Below are positions 27,065 through 36,353 of a DNA stretch of 64,000 bases, piece by piece; positions within the stretch are counted from its first letter, which is position 1, and each line of letters begins with the position of its first letter. Below the pieces are notes generated by a model, which saw nothing but the letters and a program-made list of their open reading frames with translations, made no database searches and had not been told where the DNA came from. Source of the DNA: Thalassomonas haliotis (GTDB taxonomy: Bacteria > Pseudomonadota > Gammaproteobacteria > Enterobacterales > Alteromonadaceae). Location of the stretch: assembly GCF_028657945.1 (NCBI RefSeq), contig NZ_CP059693.1, positions 62,001-126,000 on the forward strand, read 5' to 3'. A program made the translations under genes and the position numbers.

Positions 27065-27889
27065 TTAACCTTGAAACTTACGGCGTCCTAACAAACCACA
27101 CAGGGCTAAACCGAAAATTGCCAGGGTTGAAGGCTCAGGCACTTCGCTGACAATACCGTTGCGTACTTCATATACATATAAGCCATCAACACCGACATTA
27201 GAGTTCAATGGCATATTCAGCATCCCGGCTTGATCACCTGAATGGTTGATTTCGTTAAAGTCGGAGCCATTGCCTGAGTTCCAGCCGGCGCGTGCTACCG
27301 TACCGCCAACGCCGTTGCTGCCGCCACTGGAATCGCCTGTGGTCCAGTTAATGCTTTCGTAACGGAACTCAATATTAAAATCGCCATTGCCTTTATCAAT
27401 TAACGCCAGCTGGAAGCTGTTTGCCAGATCGCTATGTGAATTAAAGTAACCGACATCATCCCAGGTCACGGTGAAAATATTATTTATATCATCCAGATCC
27501 CAGTATACCAGGTTGCTGCCGGTGGAGTTGCCACCCGGGGTTACTGTGGTGGCGTCGCCCGTGGTATCAACATCGGCAAAGAAAGGGGCGATAATCGGGT
27601 TGTCGGTGGCGCCGGTTAATGCAAATGGTGTGAAAGTCCCGAGATTGCTGGCAAAGGTGACATTACCATTGTTATTGACATAAAGGCTGCTGTAGTTGCT
27701 ACCGAAAAAGTCCAGTCCGCCTGACAGGGCCGAAGTAATATCAATTGGACCTGAAGAGCCGTCATCATTTGCCGACAGTACATTTTCACCGAAACCGGCG
27801 CTGCCGCCTAAACCGGAGATAATAGGAGTCGCCAGTACTGAAGAAGAAGCAAAAACCAGGGCTGAACACAGAAGAGACTTAAAATACAT
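27065..27889 (-). CDS. PEP-CTERM protein with nidogen-like domain
   Basis: A 274-residue secreted protein with a signal peptide (cleavage near LATP) and a C-terminal PEP-CTERM signal at about 250-274: VPEPSTLAIFGLALCGLLGRRKFQG in outline (PEP, hydrophobic helix, RRK tail). The middle matches the NIDO pattern: FFGSNYSSLYVNNNGNVTF, then IIAPFFADVDTTGD and FTVTWDDVGYF. Such proteins are probably surface or matrix components sorted by exosortase. It is preceded by a sigma-54-type promoter, like the other PEP-CTERM gene in the window. Confidence 0.92.
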   Translation of the reverse strand: MYFKSLLCSALVFASSSVLATPIISGLGGSAGFGENVLSANDDGSSGPIDITSALSGGLDFFGSNYSSLYVNNNGNVTFASNLGTFTPFALTGATDNPIIAPFFADVDTTGDATTVTPGGNSTGSNLVYWDLDDINNIFTVTWDDVGYFNSHSDLANSFQLALIDKGNGDFNIEFRYESINWTTGDSSGGSNGVGGTVARAGWNSGNGSDFNEINHSGDQAGMLNMPLNSNVGVDGLYVYEVRNGIVSEVPEPSTLAIFGLALCGLLGRRKFQG

Positions 27890-27961
27890 TAGTAAATCCT
27901 TGATATGATGATGTTAATTATTATTTGTAAACAGGGTGATGCCCTATTGTTGGCAGGGTGT

Positions 27962-27980
27962 TAGCAACAGCTGTGCCTGA
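27962..27980 (-). promoter_or_regulatory. Sigma-54-type promoter of the second PEP-CTERM gene
   Basis: On the - strand the site reads aggcac-agctg-ttgct, with GG (complement of 27976-27977) and GC (complement of 27964-27965) exactly ten bases apart. The expected start near 27952 would leave a leader of about 60 bases. It matches the promoter at 16344 in layout. Confidence 0.7.
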
Positions 27981-28166
27981 TTTTAAAATTATATTAAAAA
28001 CAAATACTTATGTGTTTGTGGTCTGACCACTATGTTCAGGCTGTAAAATAATTAGACAGGAAAATTTTGTGAATTTTTTGGGGTTATCAGAGCAGTGATC
28101 AGCCCGGACCTTGACGCCCGGGCCGAATGTTACAGGAGGGCTGCAGTTTCAGCCGCACAAGGGCAG

Positions 28167-29039
28167 TTAATTCTTACCTTTGGAAAAATCTACCCGGATG
28201 ACATTGTTTTCGTTTCCTGTGGCCGATTTACCTTGGATCTGGCTCATCAAGATGGCCTCAACTTCGCCGTTGATATGTTCGGCTTCAATGCTATCTGTAA
28301 CCACATCAAACATGTTGTGATGCATGGCCTGGTAGCGGGCTTTTTCTTTTTCCTGCAAGGCGCTGATCAGTTTATCCGCCTGTGCCTGACTGAGTCCGCC
28401 ATATTGGCATAGCCATTGATGCAAAAAGCTCTGTAGCGGTACAAAATAGCCTGTTTTTCCTTTGCGGTTTCTGATGGTGTTATTGATATAACAGTCGAAA
28501 GCGATCAAATCTATGCCCGCGGGCAGTTCGCCTATCTCATCCGCTGTCATCTCTATATGCCAGCTGACATCATTGATATGACTTTGTACGCTGCGATCTC
28601 CCCTTTGGTAAAAGGTGTTGCTGCTATGAGTACGCTTGTATTGTTCAAAGCTGGCCTTGATGACATCCGGGTCTGTGATCACCTGCGGTATCAGTTCCTG
28701 GATATGAAAATTTAAATGCTGGGCAAATACCTTTAAAAAACCGCTATTATCGCCTTTTTTTAAGCCGGTAAAAGTCATGGCAAAGCGGCTGTGATAATCC
28801 ATCAATATCAGCACATTTTTGCGTTTAACCTTGATGGCGTGTACCAGCCAGTGCCATTGGCTCTTGTTCTGCACGAGTGCTTCAAGGTGTCTTTCCCGGC
28901 TTGTCGATTGCCGGTTTTTTTCCTGCAGTGATGCCGCTATGGTTTTCTCGGGGGCCGGCTTAAGGGGAGATATTTTAGTGCCTTTGCGTACTGTGGTAAA
29001 AAATTCTGCTGCTGCCTTGGTGCAATTAAACACTAGCAT
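28167..29039 (-). CDS. Conserved protein of unknown function (DUF6933-like)
   Basis: A 290-residue cytoplasmic protein starting MLVFNCTKAAAEFF, a start I associate with DUF6933-type proteins, which often look like plasmid or defence cargo; this is recollection, not a search result. Then follow a basic linker (about 30-55), LVHAIKVKRKNVLILMDYHSRFAMTF (residues about 65-90) and a helical C-terminal half with LIAFDCYINNTIRNR and QEKEKARYQAMHHNMFDVV. The C-terminus is rich in Asn and Lys. No catalytic residues can be assigned. It stands alone; no partner gene is evident. Confidence 0.7.
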   Translation of the reverse strand: MLVFNCTKAAAEFFTTVRKGTKISPLKPAPEKTIAASLQEKNRQSTSRERHLEALVQNKSQWHWLVHAIKVKRKNVLILMDYHSRFAMTFTGLKKGDNSGFLKVFAQHLNFHIQELIPQVITDPDVIKASFEQYKRTHSSNTFYQRGDRSVQSHINDVSWHIEMTADEIGELPAGIDLIAFDCYINNTIRNRKGKTGYFVPLQSFLHQWLCQYGGLSQAQADKLISALQEKEKARYQAMHHNMFDVVTDSIEAEHINGEVEAILMSQIQGKSATGNENNVIRVDFSKGKN

Positions 29040-29424
29040 ATTGGATTATCCTTGTTAAACATGTCTGCTCAGTATGGCAATAAAACCGGATTATTGTTTA
29101 TGTCGGCAAGCTTTAGCGCGATCGGTTTTGTGCTGCTTGTCAGTGTGATGTTTTGTCATTTTTATTTTATAACAGGTAGCAGACAAAAGCAGGCAGGGTA
29201 TCGGGAGTACAATTATTCCCATGACATGTTTGCTAGTCATCACAAAGTGTATTAACTGATTTTCTATCCGTAAAGGGATATTTCAGCCATTAAACGGCTT
29301 TCACGGCAGGGTTTAGGCCTATTTGCCGGTGGCTACGCTCGGGAGAGTTGTTTATCGCTTTGTTTATGCGTCGAAATTGCCGCTTGTGGCTGGTTCTGGC
29401 AAAGATGAAGAGCACCGGGCATGG
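29040..29424. other. Intergenic region downstream of the CHAT operon
   Basis: About 385 bases. A 64-67-codon + frame (29052-29255) with one hydrophobic segment starts without a ribosome binding site and is not accepted as a gene. The promoter of the DUF6933-like gene must lie at its left end. No clear terminator for the CHAT operon was found. Confidence 0.4.
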
Positions 29425-32400
29425 TTACAAGGTCTCAGGACTAAAGCTTATTGATTGGTCAGGGCTTACGGTATTGAGTACATAAGCCGCCCAGTAAAAA
29501 GGGTGGTTGTATGCCGGGATGGCTCTCATGTCGTTTTGTGCGGCGCGCAGGGCTTGATTTACCTTAGCCAGTTGTTTTAACCGGTAATAGAATAGTTGCA
29601 TAAATTTTGCGGAAGCCTTGTCGGCCACCGGCCATAAGGTTGAGATCACATGCTTTGCCCCCTGGGAGATAAAACCCCGCGACAGGCCCAGCATACCTTC
29701 GCCGTCGATACTTTTCCCCATGCCGGTATCACAACCGCTTATCACCACTAACTTATTATGAAAGGGGAAACTAAAGAGCTCGGTCAGGGTAATAAACCCC
29801 GGCTGGTATGCTCCTCGTTTTCCGTTTGCTGACAAGGCGAAACCGATATTATCGGGATTGAGGGAGTGAAAATACCCGTGCGAGGCTATATGTAATATAC
29901 GGGCATGCCGTACTTTTCGACTCATTAAGTTTGTGCGGTTGGCTGCTGGCCCGGTATAAATTTGATAGCGTTCTTTGGCAAAGATTTTTTTAAGGTTGCC
30001 GGCTTCACGGGCGGTCCAGGGCAAGGGAGGTAAATTACGCGACCAGCTTTGCATGGTTATTGCGTTTTTCGGATATTTATCTCCTGGATTAACGAGCGGG
30101 GAGAGCCGGGGATCGGCAAACATGGCAAGATCTAAAGCATAGTTATTGCCATGTCCATTACTCTTGGTCATAAAGTAACTGGAGATTGAAGCAACCACCT
30201 GCAAATTAAACTTTGAGCTTAATGGTTTGTACGCCGGTAAAGCATCAGCAAGCGGCAGGGCTGCAAAAGGCATGGCATGCAAATTACGATGTAAAACCAG
30301 GATAAGATCTTGAGTTTTATCAGGAATGCTTACCGGTGACAGCAACAATTCTGATAATGAGGTCAGTGTCTGGTAAGGGGACGAATTGATATCGGCTAGC
30401 TGGCTTCTCGCTTGCCGTATTAAGCGGTTTAAATCCTCAGGGGAGCCTAAACGGTGTAATGAAATATTTTCCCGGGTGATGGTGAGAGCATATAAGGCAT
30501 TTTTTAAAGTCAGATAATAAAGTACCGTTTGTTGTTTCCCCAGTTTTGCCTGTATTTGGTCATGAGTGAGGACCGGCGGGATCGGGGCATTCTTTTTACC
30601 GTTTAGCCGGGCAAAGTTTAATAATTCATGTTCGTGGTAAAAGCTAAGGGGTAAAGGGGTGTAGCTTATATTTGTGCTGTTATTGGCATGGTTATCGGCG
30701 AGTTTACTCAGGGTGATCAAATGATCTGAAGTCTTGTTTTCTTGCTCATCCGAAATCGCAAACTCTTGCCTTAAGGTAATGGCACGGGAGCGTTCTAGCA
30801 CGTCAAGGGCTTGATATAAGGGGAGGGCATCGTCGGTTTTTTGGTATAGATTAAGAAAGATTTCTGCGACATTCAAAAATATATCATGGGTGATTTTACT
30901 CCAGGCAGGGCCAAGGCGTTCCGCTTCCAGGTATTGATGAAGCTGCTCCACCTCTTTCAGCGCTTTTTGCCCGTATGTTAATGCTTCCTGGTTATAACCA
31001 AGCGTTTTATATATCAGCATTGCTTCATTCAATATTTTTATGTGCAGGCTGGGGTTTCGTGAAGACTGGGAATGTTTTAAAGCCGCGGTAATATTTGCCA
31101 GTGCCTTGCCAAGTTTGCCTTCAAGGCGATTGAGCCTGGCATATTGCTTGAGCACCAGTGAGTATAAGCCGCTGTCCTGGCCAATATCCGGCGATAATTT
31201 ATCTATGATTGATTCAGTCGTTTCCCTGGCATCCCGGGTTCTGCCTAAGTGAATATAATCTTCAGCAAGTTCATATTGAGCCGTTAGTAAGAGTTCCCGG
31301 TTATTTTCCTCGATGGCACTGCCGATACAGAGTTTATGATTGATTAAAGCCGTTTGTGTTTTGCCCATCAGCCGTTGGCTGTTGCCTAAGCTGCATTGCA
31401 ATTGTGATAAACGAAACGGTGATGACTGGGTTTGGCCGGCAATTTCCAACGCTTTCTTTAAAAAGCTTTCCGACTTTTGGTAGTCGCCCAAGTGTTGATA
31501 AATCCTGCCCAGGTTGGTGTATATCACCTGCAGCCTGAAAGGTGTGCCTTTATCAACAATTAAATCCAGGGCTTGCCAATAATGCTCCCGGGCTTTTCGT
31601 AAGCTGCCGATGCGCTGGTATAAGGTAGCCATGTTGTTTTCAATATAAATCAACTCCAGCCAATCACCGGCATTTTTTGCATAATCCCGGGCCAGCTTAT
31701 GTTCGTTAATTGAGGTATTGATATATTGAGCCCTTAAATGTCCGGATGTGCGCTTGCTTGCTAACAGGTAGACGTAACCCAGGTTGTTATAGATGGCGCC
31801 TAATAATTGCTGATCATTGCCTGCCAATATCCGGGCTTCATTTAACAGGGCTTCGCCGGTATTTATTTGCCCGTCCATTAAATAAGCCTCGGCGAGCCAG
31901 TTTTTCAGGTCGGCGATATCTTTTACCGATACCGGCTGCCCCTTAACATAGACCGACTCAGCCAAGGTGATGGCATAGCTGAGGGGGGCTATCGCTTCTT
32001 TCTGTTTATTTTGCCTGATCAGGATTTTACCTTTTCCCCAAAGGGCGGAGTAACCCAGGTAGCTTTTTGCCGGCACTTTTGCCAAAAGGGTTTCCGCTAA
32101 TGCCAAGGCGCCTTCATATTGGTAATTGATGATTTTGGCATTAAGGCTATAAAGGCGGGCATGATTTGATAAATCAAACTCGGTGATGTTGAGCTTGGCT
32201 ACCTGATCAAAATAGGCCGACGCCAGTAACCTCGATACTTCGGTGTTTTCAGACCAGGCACGGGCGGCTTTATCCATTAATTCTATTGCATGGAGAAATT
32301 CGGAGTTGGTATTTTTGAGTTGGCTGATTTGATAGCTGCCTGCTGCTGCATTTCGATATCGGCTAAAGAAGCAAAGTGTAATGTCTGTATTTTTGGGGTC

Positions 32401-32667
32401 AGGCTTTATATAAATGAATTCATAGCCATTGCGTCCGGAAGGGGTGTTGCTGCTTATCTCTTGGTTAGTGACATTACGGACAACTTTGATATCTACGTCA
32501 TATTGCTCAATGAATAACAGCAAGGGCTTATTTGCCGAAGCCTGTGTCTTATATTCCCCCAGTGACTTTTGTCCGTCAGCACTGCTGGAACAGGCAAACC
32601 CTGTTCCAGGATAGGTGATGATTAAAAAGCATAACCAATAAATATTACCAGGGGAGCTGTTAGCCAT
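29425..32667 (-). CDS. TPR-CHAT protease (caspase-like), exported
   Basis: A 1080-residue protein with an N-terminal hydrophobic signal (about 8-26, ending TGFACSSS, possibly a lipobox-like site). A large tetratricopeptide region fills about 100-620 (for example AIYNNLGYVYLLASK, YTNLGRIYQHLGDYQKSESF). The C-terminal CHAT domain (about 750-1070) has the catalytic His in HIASHGYF (about 930) and Cys in VISGCDTG (about 979), followed by GEGMLGLSRGF and STLWPVAD. CHAT domains are caspase-clan peptidases. It is the last gene of an operon with a sigma factor, anti-sigma-like protein and peroxidase. An exported site of action is inferred from the signal. Confidence 0.93.
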   Translation of the reverse strand: MANSSPGNIYWLCFLIITYPGTGFACSSSADGQKSLGEYKTQASANKPLLLFIEQYDVDIKVVRNVTNQEISSNTPSGRNGYEFIYIKPDPKNTDITLCFFSRYRNAAAGSYQISQLKNTNSEFLHAIELMDKAARAWSENTEVSRLLASAYFDQVAKLNITEFDLSNHARLYSLNAKIINYQYEGALALAETLLAKVPAKSYLGYSALWGKGKILIRQNKQKEAIAPLSYAITLAESVYVKGQPVSVKDIADLKNWLAEAYLMDGQINTGEALLNEARILAGNDQQLLGAIYNNLGYVYLLASKRTSGHLRAQYINTSINEHKLARDYAKNAGDWLELIYIENNMATLYQRIGSLRKAREHYWQALDLIVDKGTPFRLQVIYTNLGRIYQHLGDYQKSESFLKKALEIAGQTQSSPFRLSQLQCSLGNSQRLMGKTQTALINHKLCIGSAIEENNRELLLTAQYELAEDYIHLGRTRDARETTESIIDKLSPDIGQDSGLYSLVLKQYARLNRLEGKLGKALANITAALKHSQSSRNPSLHIKILNEAMLIYKTLGYNQEALTYGQKALKEVEQLHQYLEAERLGPAWSKITHDIFLNVAEIFLNLYQKTDDALPLYQALDVLERSRAITLRQEFAISDEQENKTSDHLITLSKLADNHANNSTNISYTPLPLSFYHEHELLNFARLNGKKNAPIPPVLTHDQIQAKLGKQQTVLYYLTLKNALYALTITRENISLHRLGSPEDLNRLIRQARSQLADINSSPYQTLTSLSELLLSPVSIPDKTQDLILVLHRNLHAMPFAALPLADALPAYKPLSSKFNLQVVASISSYFMTKSNGHGNNYALDLAMFADPRLSPLVNPGDKYPKNAITMQSWSRNLPPLPWTAREAGNLKKIFAKERYQIYTGPAANRTNLMSRKVRHARILHIASHGYFHSLNPDNIGFALSANGKRGAYQPGFITLTELFSFPFHNKLVVISGCDTGMGKSIDGEGMLGLSRGFISQGAKHVISTLWPVADKASAKFMQLFYYRLKQLAKVNQALRAAQNDMRAIPAYNHPFYWAAYVLNTVSPDQSISFSPETL

Positions 32668-32697
32668 AGTCTCTTGTTTGCAATTAATGTTTTCCTT

Positions 32698-33183
32698 CTA
32701 ATCCTTGCAAACCCAGGAGCCATGAACACCGTCAGAGAAGGTCAGATGGTGAGTCATCTCGGTTCTCTCTTTATTTAAGGTCAATACTTCGCTAAGTGCC
32801 AATCCCGGGATTCCAAATTGAATGATCATAGGACTTGAGAGCAAGGCATCGTCAAAAACCCTGAAGTATGCACTTTCCATGGCTGTTCGGGATTCAAACG
32901 GCTCCCCCTCTAAAACCTTTACCTTCGCAAAGACTTCATCATTTTCTTCCACTAAATAATATTGTAATTTACCGCCTTTACTGGGGTAGTACCTGTCCTT
33001 GGTCCGATCTTCTGTTTTTGTCCGTACATCAGTTACTTCCCATACCTTGCCTGTAAAGCGTTTGATCACTTCTTTTGGGTCTGGACCTGGGCCTCCTGAA
33101 CCTGAACTGGCAGAAGGAAGTGAGCTTTGCTTGATCTCTTGCTTTATCTTGGCTTTGCTGTCTTGATTCATCAATTGATTCAT
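32698..33183 (-). CDS. Small protein of unknown function between peroxidase and CHAT genes
   Basis: I do not recognise this family. I place the start at ATG 33183 because GAGGA lies eight bases upstream; a longer frame from TTG 33198 would put the ribosome binding site inside the gene. The 161-residue protein has a polar N-terminus with repeated MNQ, a Ser/Gly/Pro-rich linker (about 25-40), and a folded part from about 40 (FTGKVWEVTDV, then GGKLQYYLVEENDEVFAKV) ending GVHGSWVCKD. No signal peptide or membrane segment. Its gaps of 49 and 30 bases to its neighbours indicate co-transcription. It could be a substrate or partner of the CHAT protease. Confidence 0.75.
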   Translation of the reverse strand: MNQLMNQDSKAKIKQEIKQSSLPSASSGSGGPGPDPKEVIKRFTGKVWEVTDVRTKTEDRTKDRYYPSKGGKLQYYLVEENDEVFAKVKVLEGEPFESRTAMESAYFRVFDDALLSSPMIIQFGIPGLALSEVLTLNKERTEMTHHLTFSDGVHGSWVCKD

Positions 33184-33232
33184 CAGTTTATTCCTCAATA
33201 GTGTGGGTGAAATTTAATAATGGCTACTGCTG

Positions 33233-34717
33233 CTAGCTGTGGGATATAGCCATATCTGGGTTGATCGCTGACAGTAAATCAATAAATTTATAGTGTGATT
33301 GACCTCCATTGTTTCCTGTCTGTTTGGGGATGTAGTTTGACCACCTGGTATATTTATCAAAAATTGATGGCTTGCTTAATAAAATCAGTGAGTAGATGAC
33401 TTCGGCGACAATTAAACTGCCCAGTGTGCCTAGTTTATGTCCGCTCTTACGGTTATTCTTATTACTTTGTGCCTCAGCCAGAATGTAATACCAAAGGGGG
33501 GTTTTTATATCAAAACCATATTCGGTACCGACTTCATCCAAAATTCTTTTACGTATTGTTTTTCCGTTAATCACAATCTCTACTTCTGGATTTAACTCAT
33601 CTGTCGTGAGTTCTTTTAATTTGAGATCTCTGGTTAGTTCTGAATATTCTTTCTTTAAAAATTTAATTAAAGTCTGACTATCTGGTAAAGATAACTCATT
33701 GCCGCGCAACAGGTTTAATAAGGATATTTTTTTTCTTCCTTCCCGAAACGGTGGGATAAAAGAAAGGGAAAGGTTGATTTTTTCAGCTAAGTTAAAGCCC
33801 AAAGGTTTAGGCTCTGATTTGGCAAGTAAGCTAAAGTAGAGTGACCAGTCGATAACATAGTTAACGGGTAGCCCAGCATGTCCGTTCATGCCGCCTTTTC
33901 CCGTCATAATAAACAGGGTTTTCAGGTCGACATTGCCGATATCATAGTTAATGGTATAATCGCTTCTTACCATGGAATGACCAAATCTAAAGGCTGCAGC
34001 AGAGAACTCCAGCGGCATTCGGGCTTCTTCAGCGTAAGTGGTATTCCATAAGTTTCTTTTCTTGTCTATGACAACATGGTTCCAGACATTTTCATCGATC
34101 ATTTCATATAAAAAATCATGTAACACCACCTGTTGATAATGCAGGATGCATTCTTTTCTGGCTCGTTCATATAGTTCTTTTGCTGTTAATCTTGCTTTAA
34201 TTTTTTTTGATATCTCATCAACAAAGAAATTGTGCAGTTTCAAAAACTGTACATGCATCTGGGCAATAAGGAGGTTTTCATCATTGCGATTGTCCTTGGT
34301 TTTCGGAGTTAAATCTTCCTTCCTGGGCAAGTCGTTTTCTGCCCGGATCCTGCCTTCTGAGTCATAGGTGGGTCCAAGGCGCATTTTTCCGGTTTGTTGG
34401 TCGACCGCAACTTCAGGATCATCAAAACCTTCACCGTAAACGCTATCTAACTCCAAGGATGGGGTTCTTAATTGCTGTAGTTCATTTATTGGCACATCAT
34501 CTTCAATATTATCACTGCTGCCTCGCATTAATCGGGTTGCATCGTGAGTAATAAACTGGCCTAGATAGACATAACCGGCATCAACTGGGCTTGGGCCATT
34601 TATCCTGACTTGTGTCATCACCTCTCCCAGTTTCGTTAACGCTTCCTTCTTAAACCGGGTTGGTGGAAGGTTAAACAATGAAAAGAAGCTTCCTTTAGTT
34701 AATGAAATCTGATTCAT
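33233..34717 (-). CDS. Animal-type haem peroxidase family protein
   Basis: A 494-residue member of the animal haem peroxidase (An_peroxidase) superfamily. The distal site is GQFITHD (His58, with Asp59), followed by a LxxLRTPxLELDSVYG segment, then NENLLIAQMHVQFLKLHNFF-like text near 145-165 and the proximal FRFGHSM (His247). These residues imply covalent or tight haem binding and peroxide-dependent oxidation. There is no signal peptide, so it seems cytoplasmic, unlike the CHAT protein. The start overlaps the anti-sigma-like stop by four bases (ATGA), so the two are translationally coupled. The DNA is visibly richer in A+T than the T6SS genes. Confidence 0.92.
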   Translation of the reverse strand: MNQISLTKGSFFSLFNLPPTRFKKEALTKLGEVMTQVRINGPSPVDAGYVYLGQFITHDATRLMRGSSDNIEDDVPINELQQLRTPSLELDSVYGEGFDDPEVAVDQQTGKMRLGPTYDSEGRIRAENDLPRKEDLTPKTKDNRNDENLLIAQMHVQFLKLHNFFVDEISKKIKARLTAKELYERARKECILHYQQVVLHDFLYEMIDENVWNHVVIDKKRNLWNTTYAEEARMPLEFSAAAFRFGHSMVRSDYTINYDIGNVDLKTLFIMTGKGGMNGHAGLPVNYVIDWSLYFSLLAKSEPKPLGFNLAEKINLSLSFIPPFREGRKKISLLNLLRGNELSLPDSQTLIKFLKKEYSELTRDLKLKELTTDELNPEVEIVINGKTIRKRILDEVGTEYGFDIKTPLWYYILAEAQSNKNNRKSGHKLGTLGSLIVAEVIYSLILLSKPSIFDKYTRWSNYIPKQTGNNGGQSHYKFIDLLSAINPDMAISHS

Positions 34718-35397
34718 CTGTTTTCCCCTTGTATTGCATGCGTTTTGGTTAAGGTTATGTTTAAGCGTTTCGGTGTCAGTGTGTCATGACAGGGAATAGC
34801 GTCAATTAAGTAGACCCCTGGTTGCAGTGGTTCACCTTCCAGGGTGATAAAGAAGTATCCGGATTGGTCCGCCAGGCGGCATTTGGTGCTGAACTGCCCT
34901 TTGGGGATCTGATCGTGGTTCACTTGTATTTTATATTTAACGGTTGGATAGTCCGGCTCTGCCGGTACGCCTATGCTGATGCTGTTAGTACCTGCTGACA
35001 GGGTTATTGTCCGGGGGGCATCCTGGCTGCTGCCGGCACCGCGTAAAGTATCGAGAAAAACCACCTGGGATTGCTTGGCAACCAGGCCCTGCGGTGGAGC
35101 AGATATGCTGCCGTCATACAAGGTAAATAGATAAAAGCCCATTAAACAGCTAAACCCGGTGGCAAAACTTGCCCGCAGCGGCGTCATCAAAAAATCAAAG
35201 ATTGATGTTTGTGTTTTTGCTGCGCTGTAGTTAACTTCAGGTAACGTTTTCATCAGCTGGTTATCTATCTCAAGTTGTTCAATTAATTCGGGTTTATCTA
35301 TCAGGTATTCTTCAAATTCAATCGTTTCTTCCGGGGTGAGTCCACCTCGTAAGTATCTGGAAATTATGTTTTTTTCTTTAATATATTTTGAGTCCAT
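34714..35397 (-). CDS. Membrane-anchored anti-sigma-like protein
   Basis: A 227-residue protein. The N-terminal part (1-50: IISRYLRGGLTPEETIEFEEYL) matches the short helical domain of anti-sigma/FecR-type proteins but lacks the zinc-binding HxxxCxxC. A single membrane helix lies at about 75-93, and a likely periplasmic domain follows (about 95-225), beta-rich, with two Cys (about 172 and 203) that could form a disulfide. It directly follows the sigma gene and overlaps the peroxidase gene, so it probably holds the sigma factor until an envelope or redox signal arrives. That role is inferred. Confidence 0.75.
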   Translation of the reverse strand: MDSKYIKEKNIISRYLRGGLTPEETIEFEEYLIDKPELIEQLEIDNQLMKTLPEVNYSAAKTQTSIFDFLMTPLRASFATGFSCLMGFYLFTLYDGSISAPPQGLVAKQSQVVFLDTLRGAGSSQDAPRTITLSAGTNSISIGVPAEPDYPTVKYKIQVNHDQIPKGQFSTKCRLADQSGYFFITLEGEPLQPGVYLIDAIPCHDTLTPKRLNITLTKTHAIQGENR

Positions 35398-35482
35398 AAT
35401 GCTTCACTTCTTGTTACAGCGGAGCCAAGAAAATCAGTGATTAACCTTAAATCGGTTAATTAAGCTGATTAACCAAGTGTCG

Positions 35483-36202
35483 CTAGGTTTGAAGTTCTCT
35501 CACTAAAATTAAATAAATTTCTGTGTTGGTGTTTTCTGTTAGAAAAAGGGGGGACTCAAGCAGAGCCAAAGAAATACCGACGAAAAAAACTACTTCCAGA
35601 GCATCTGGGAGGTAGTTATCCGAGCCTAATTTTATCTGCACCAGCTGTTTCAAACGGTTCCTGGCGCGATACAAAACCCTGTCAAAATGGTCGGTAGATA
35701 ACTCCATCGCTTTACAGATTTCCTGCTTGTTTTTGCCGTAAACAAAAAAGTCCCTCAATATCTGTTTATCTCTTTGTACCGGCATTTCATCTATAAGCTG
35801 TTGTACTTTTGTAAGAATGTCCTGGCAACTCAGGTCTTTGAATAAACTGGGAATTTTATCGTCGCTGTATATTTGAATGTCTTCACTGGCAGTGGTGGCG
35901 CGGCGTTTTTCTTTGCGGAAATGGGCAATCAGTAAATGAACCCCTACCTGGCGGATATATCTGGCAAGGGCTGCCGGATTTTCTATCAAGTCTTCCCGGG
36001 CTTTATTGATGATGACAACGAAGCTGTCTTGGAGTAAGTCATTGGTGAGTTCGGGGTCCTGGCATTTGCTCAGTAAAATAAAGTGCAATCCGCGCCAATA
36101 ATGTCGGACCAAAGCCCTTTCAGCTGAACGGTCGCCTTCTTTGATTCTTTTTAGGGTAGTTTCAGCAGAGAATTCAACGGTTTCGTTTTCTTTTCTCGCC
36201 AT
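35483..36202 (-). CDS. ECF-like sigma-70 family factor with hydrophobic C-terminal tail
   Basis: A 239-residue sigma factor. Region 2 is at about 25-105 (RALVRHYWRGLHFIL, then DPELTNDLLQDSFVVI and RYIRQVGVHLLIAHFRKEKRR). Region 4 is at about 130-190, with a GKNKQEICKAMELSTDHFDR helix-turn-helix. Unlike typical ECF factors it continues for about 45 residues after region 4, and 201-221 is strongly hydrophobic (VVFFVGISLALLESPLF), so it may touch the membrane. It is the first gene of the operon; a TATACT-like -10 is visible on the - strand near 36250. Confidence 0.88.
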   Translation of the reverse strand: MARKENETVEFSAETTLKRIKEGDRSAERALVRHYWRGLHFILLSKCQDPELTNDLLQDSFVVIINKAREDLIENPAALARYIRQVGVHLLIAHFRKEKRRATTASEDIQIYSDDKIPSLFKDLSCQDILTKVQQLIDEMPVQRDKQILRDFFVYGKNKQEICKAMELSTDHFDRVLYRARNRLKQLVQIKLGSDNYLPDALEVVFFVGISLALLESPLFLTENTNTEIYLILVRELQT

Positions 36203-36353
36203 ATAAACCTTATTGCGAGTTTGTTGTTGTTAAATCGTAGCTACAGTATAGACGAAGCTTTACCGGACCGAGGAAGAATAGCGGCAGGGAGGTGAAAAGT
36301 ATCCGGATCGCCCAAGTTTACAGGATTTAGAAGACAACCGCTTAAAAGCAACA

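Noticed and set aside
29052..29255. 67-codon + frame with one hydrophobic segment
   Set aside because: TTG or ATG start without a ribosome binding site and no family; too weak to call.
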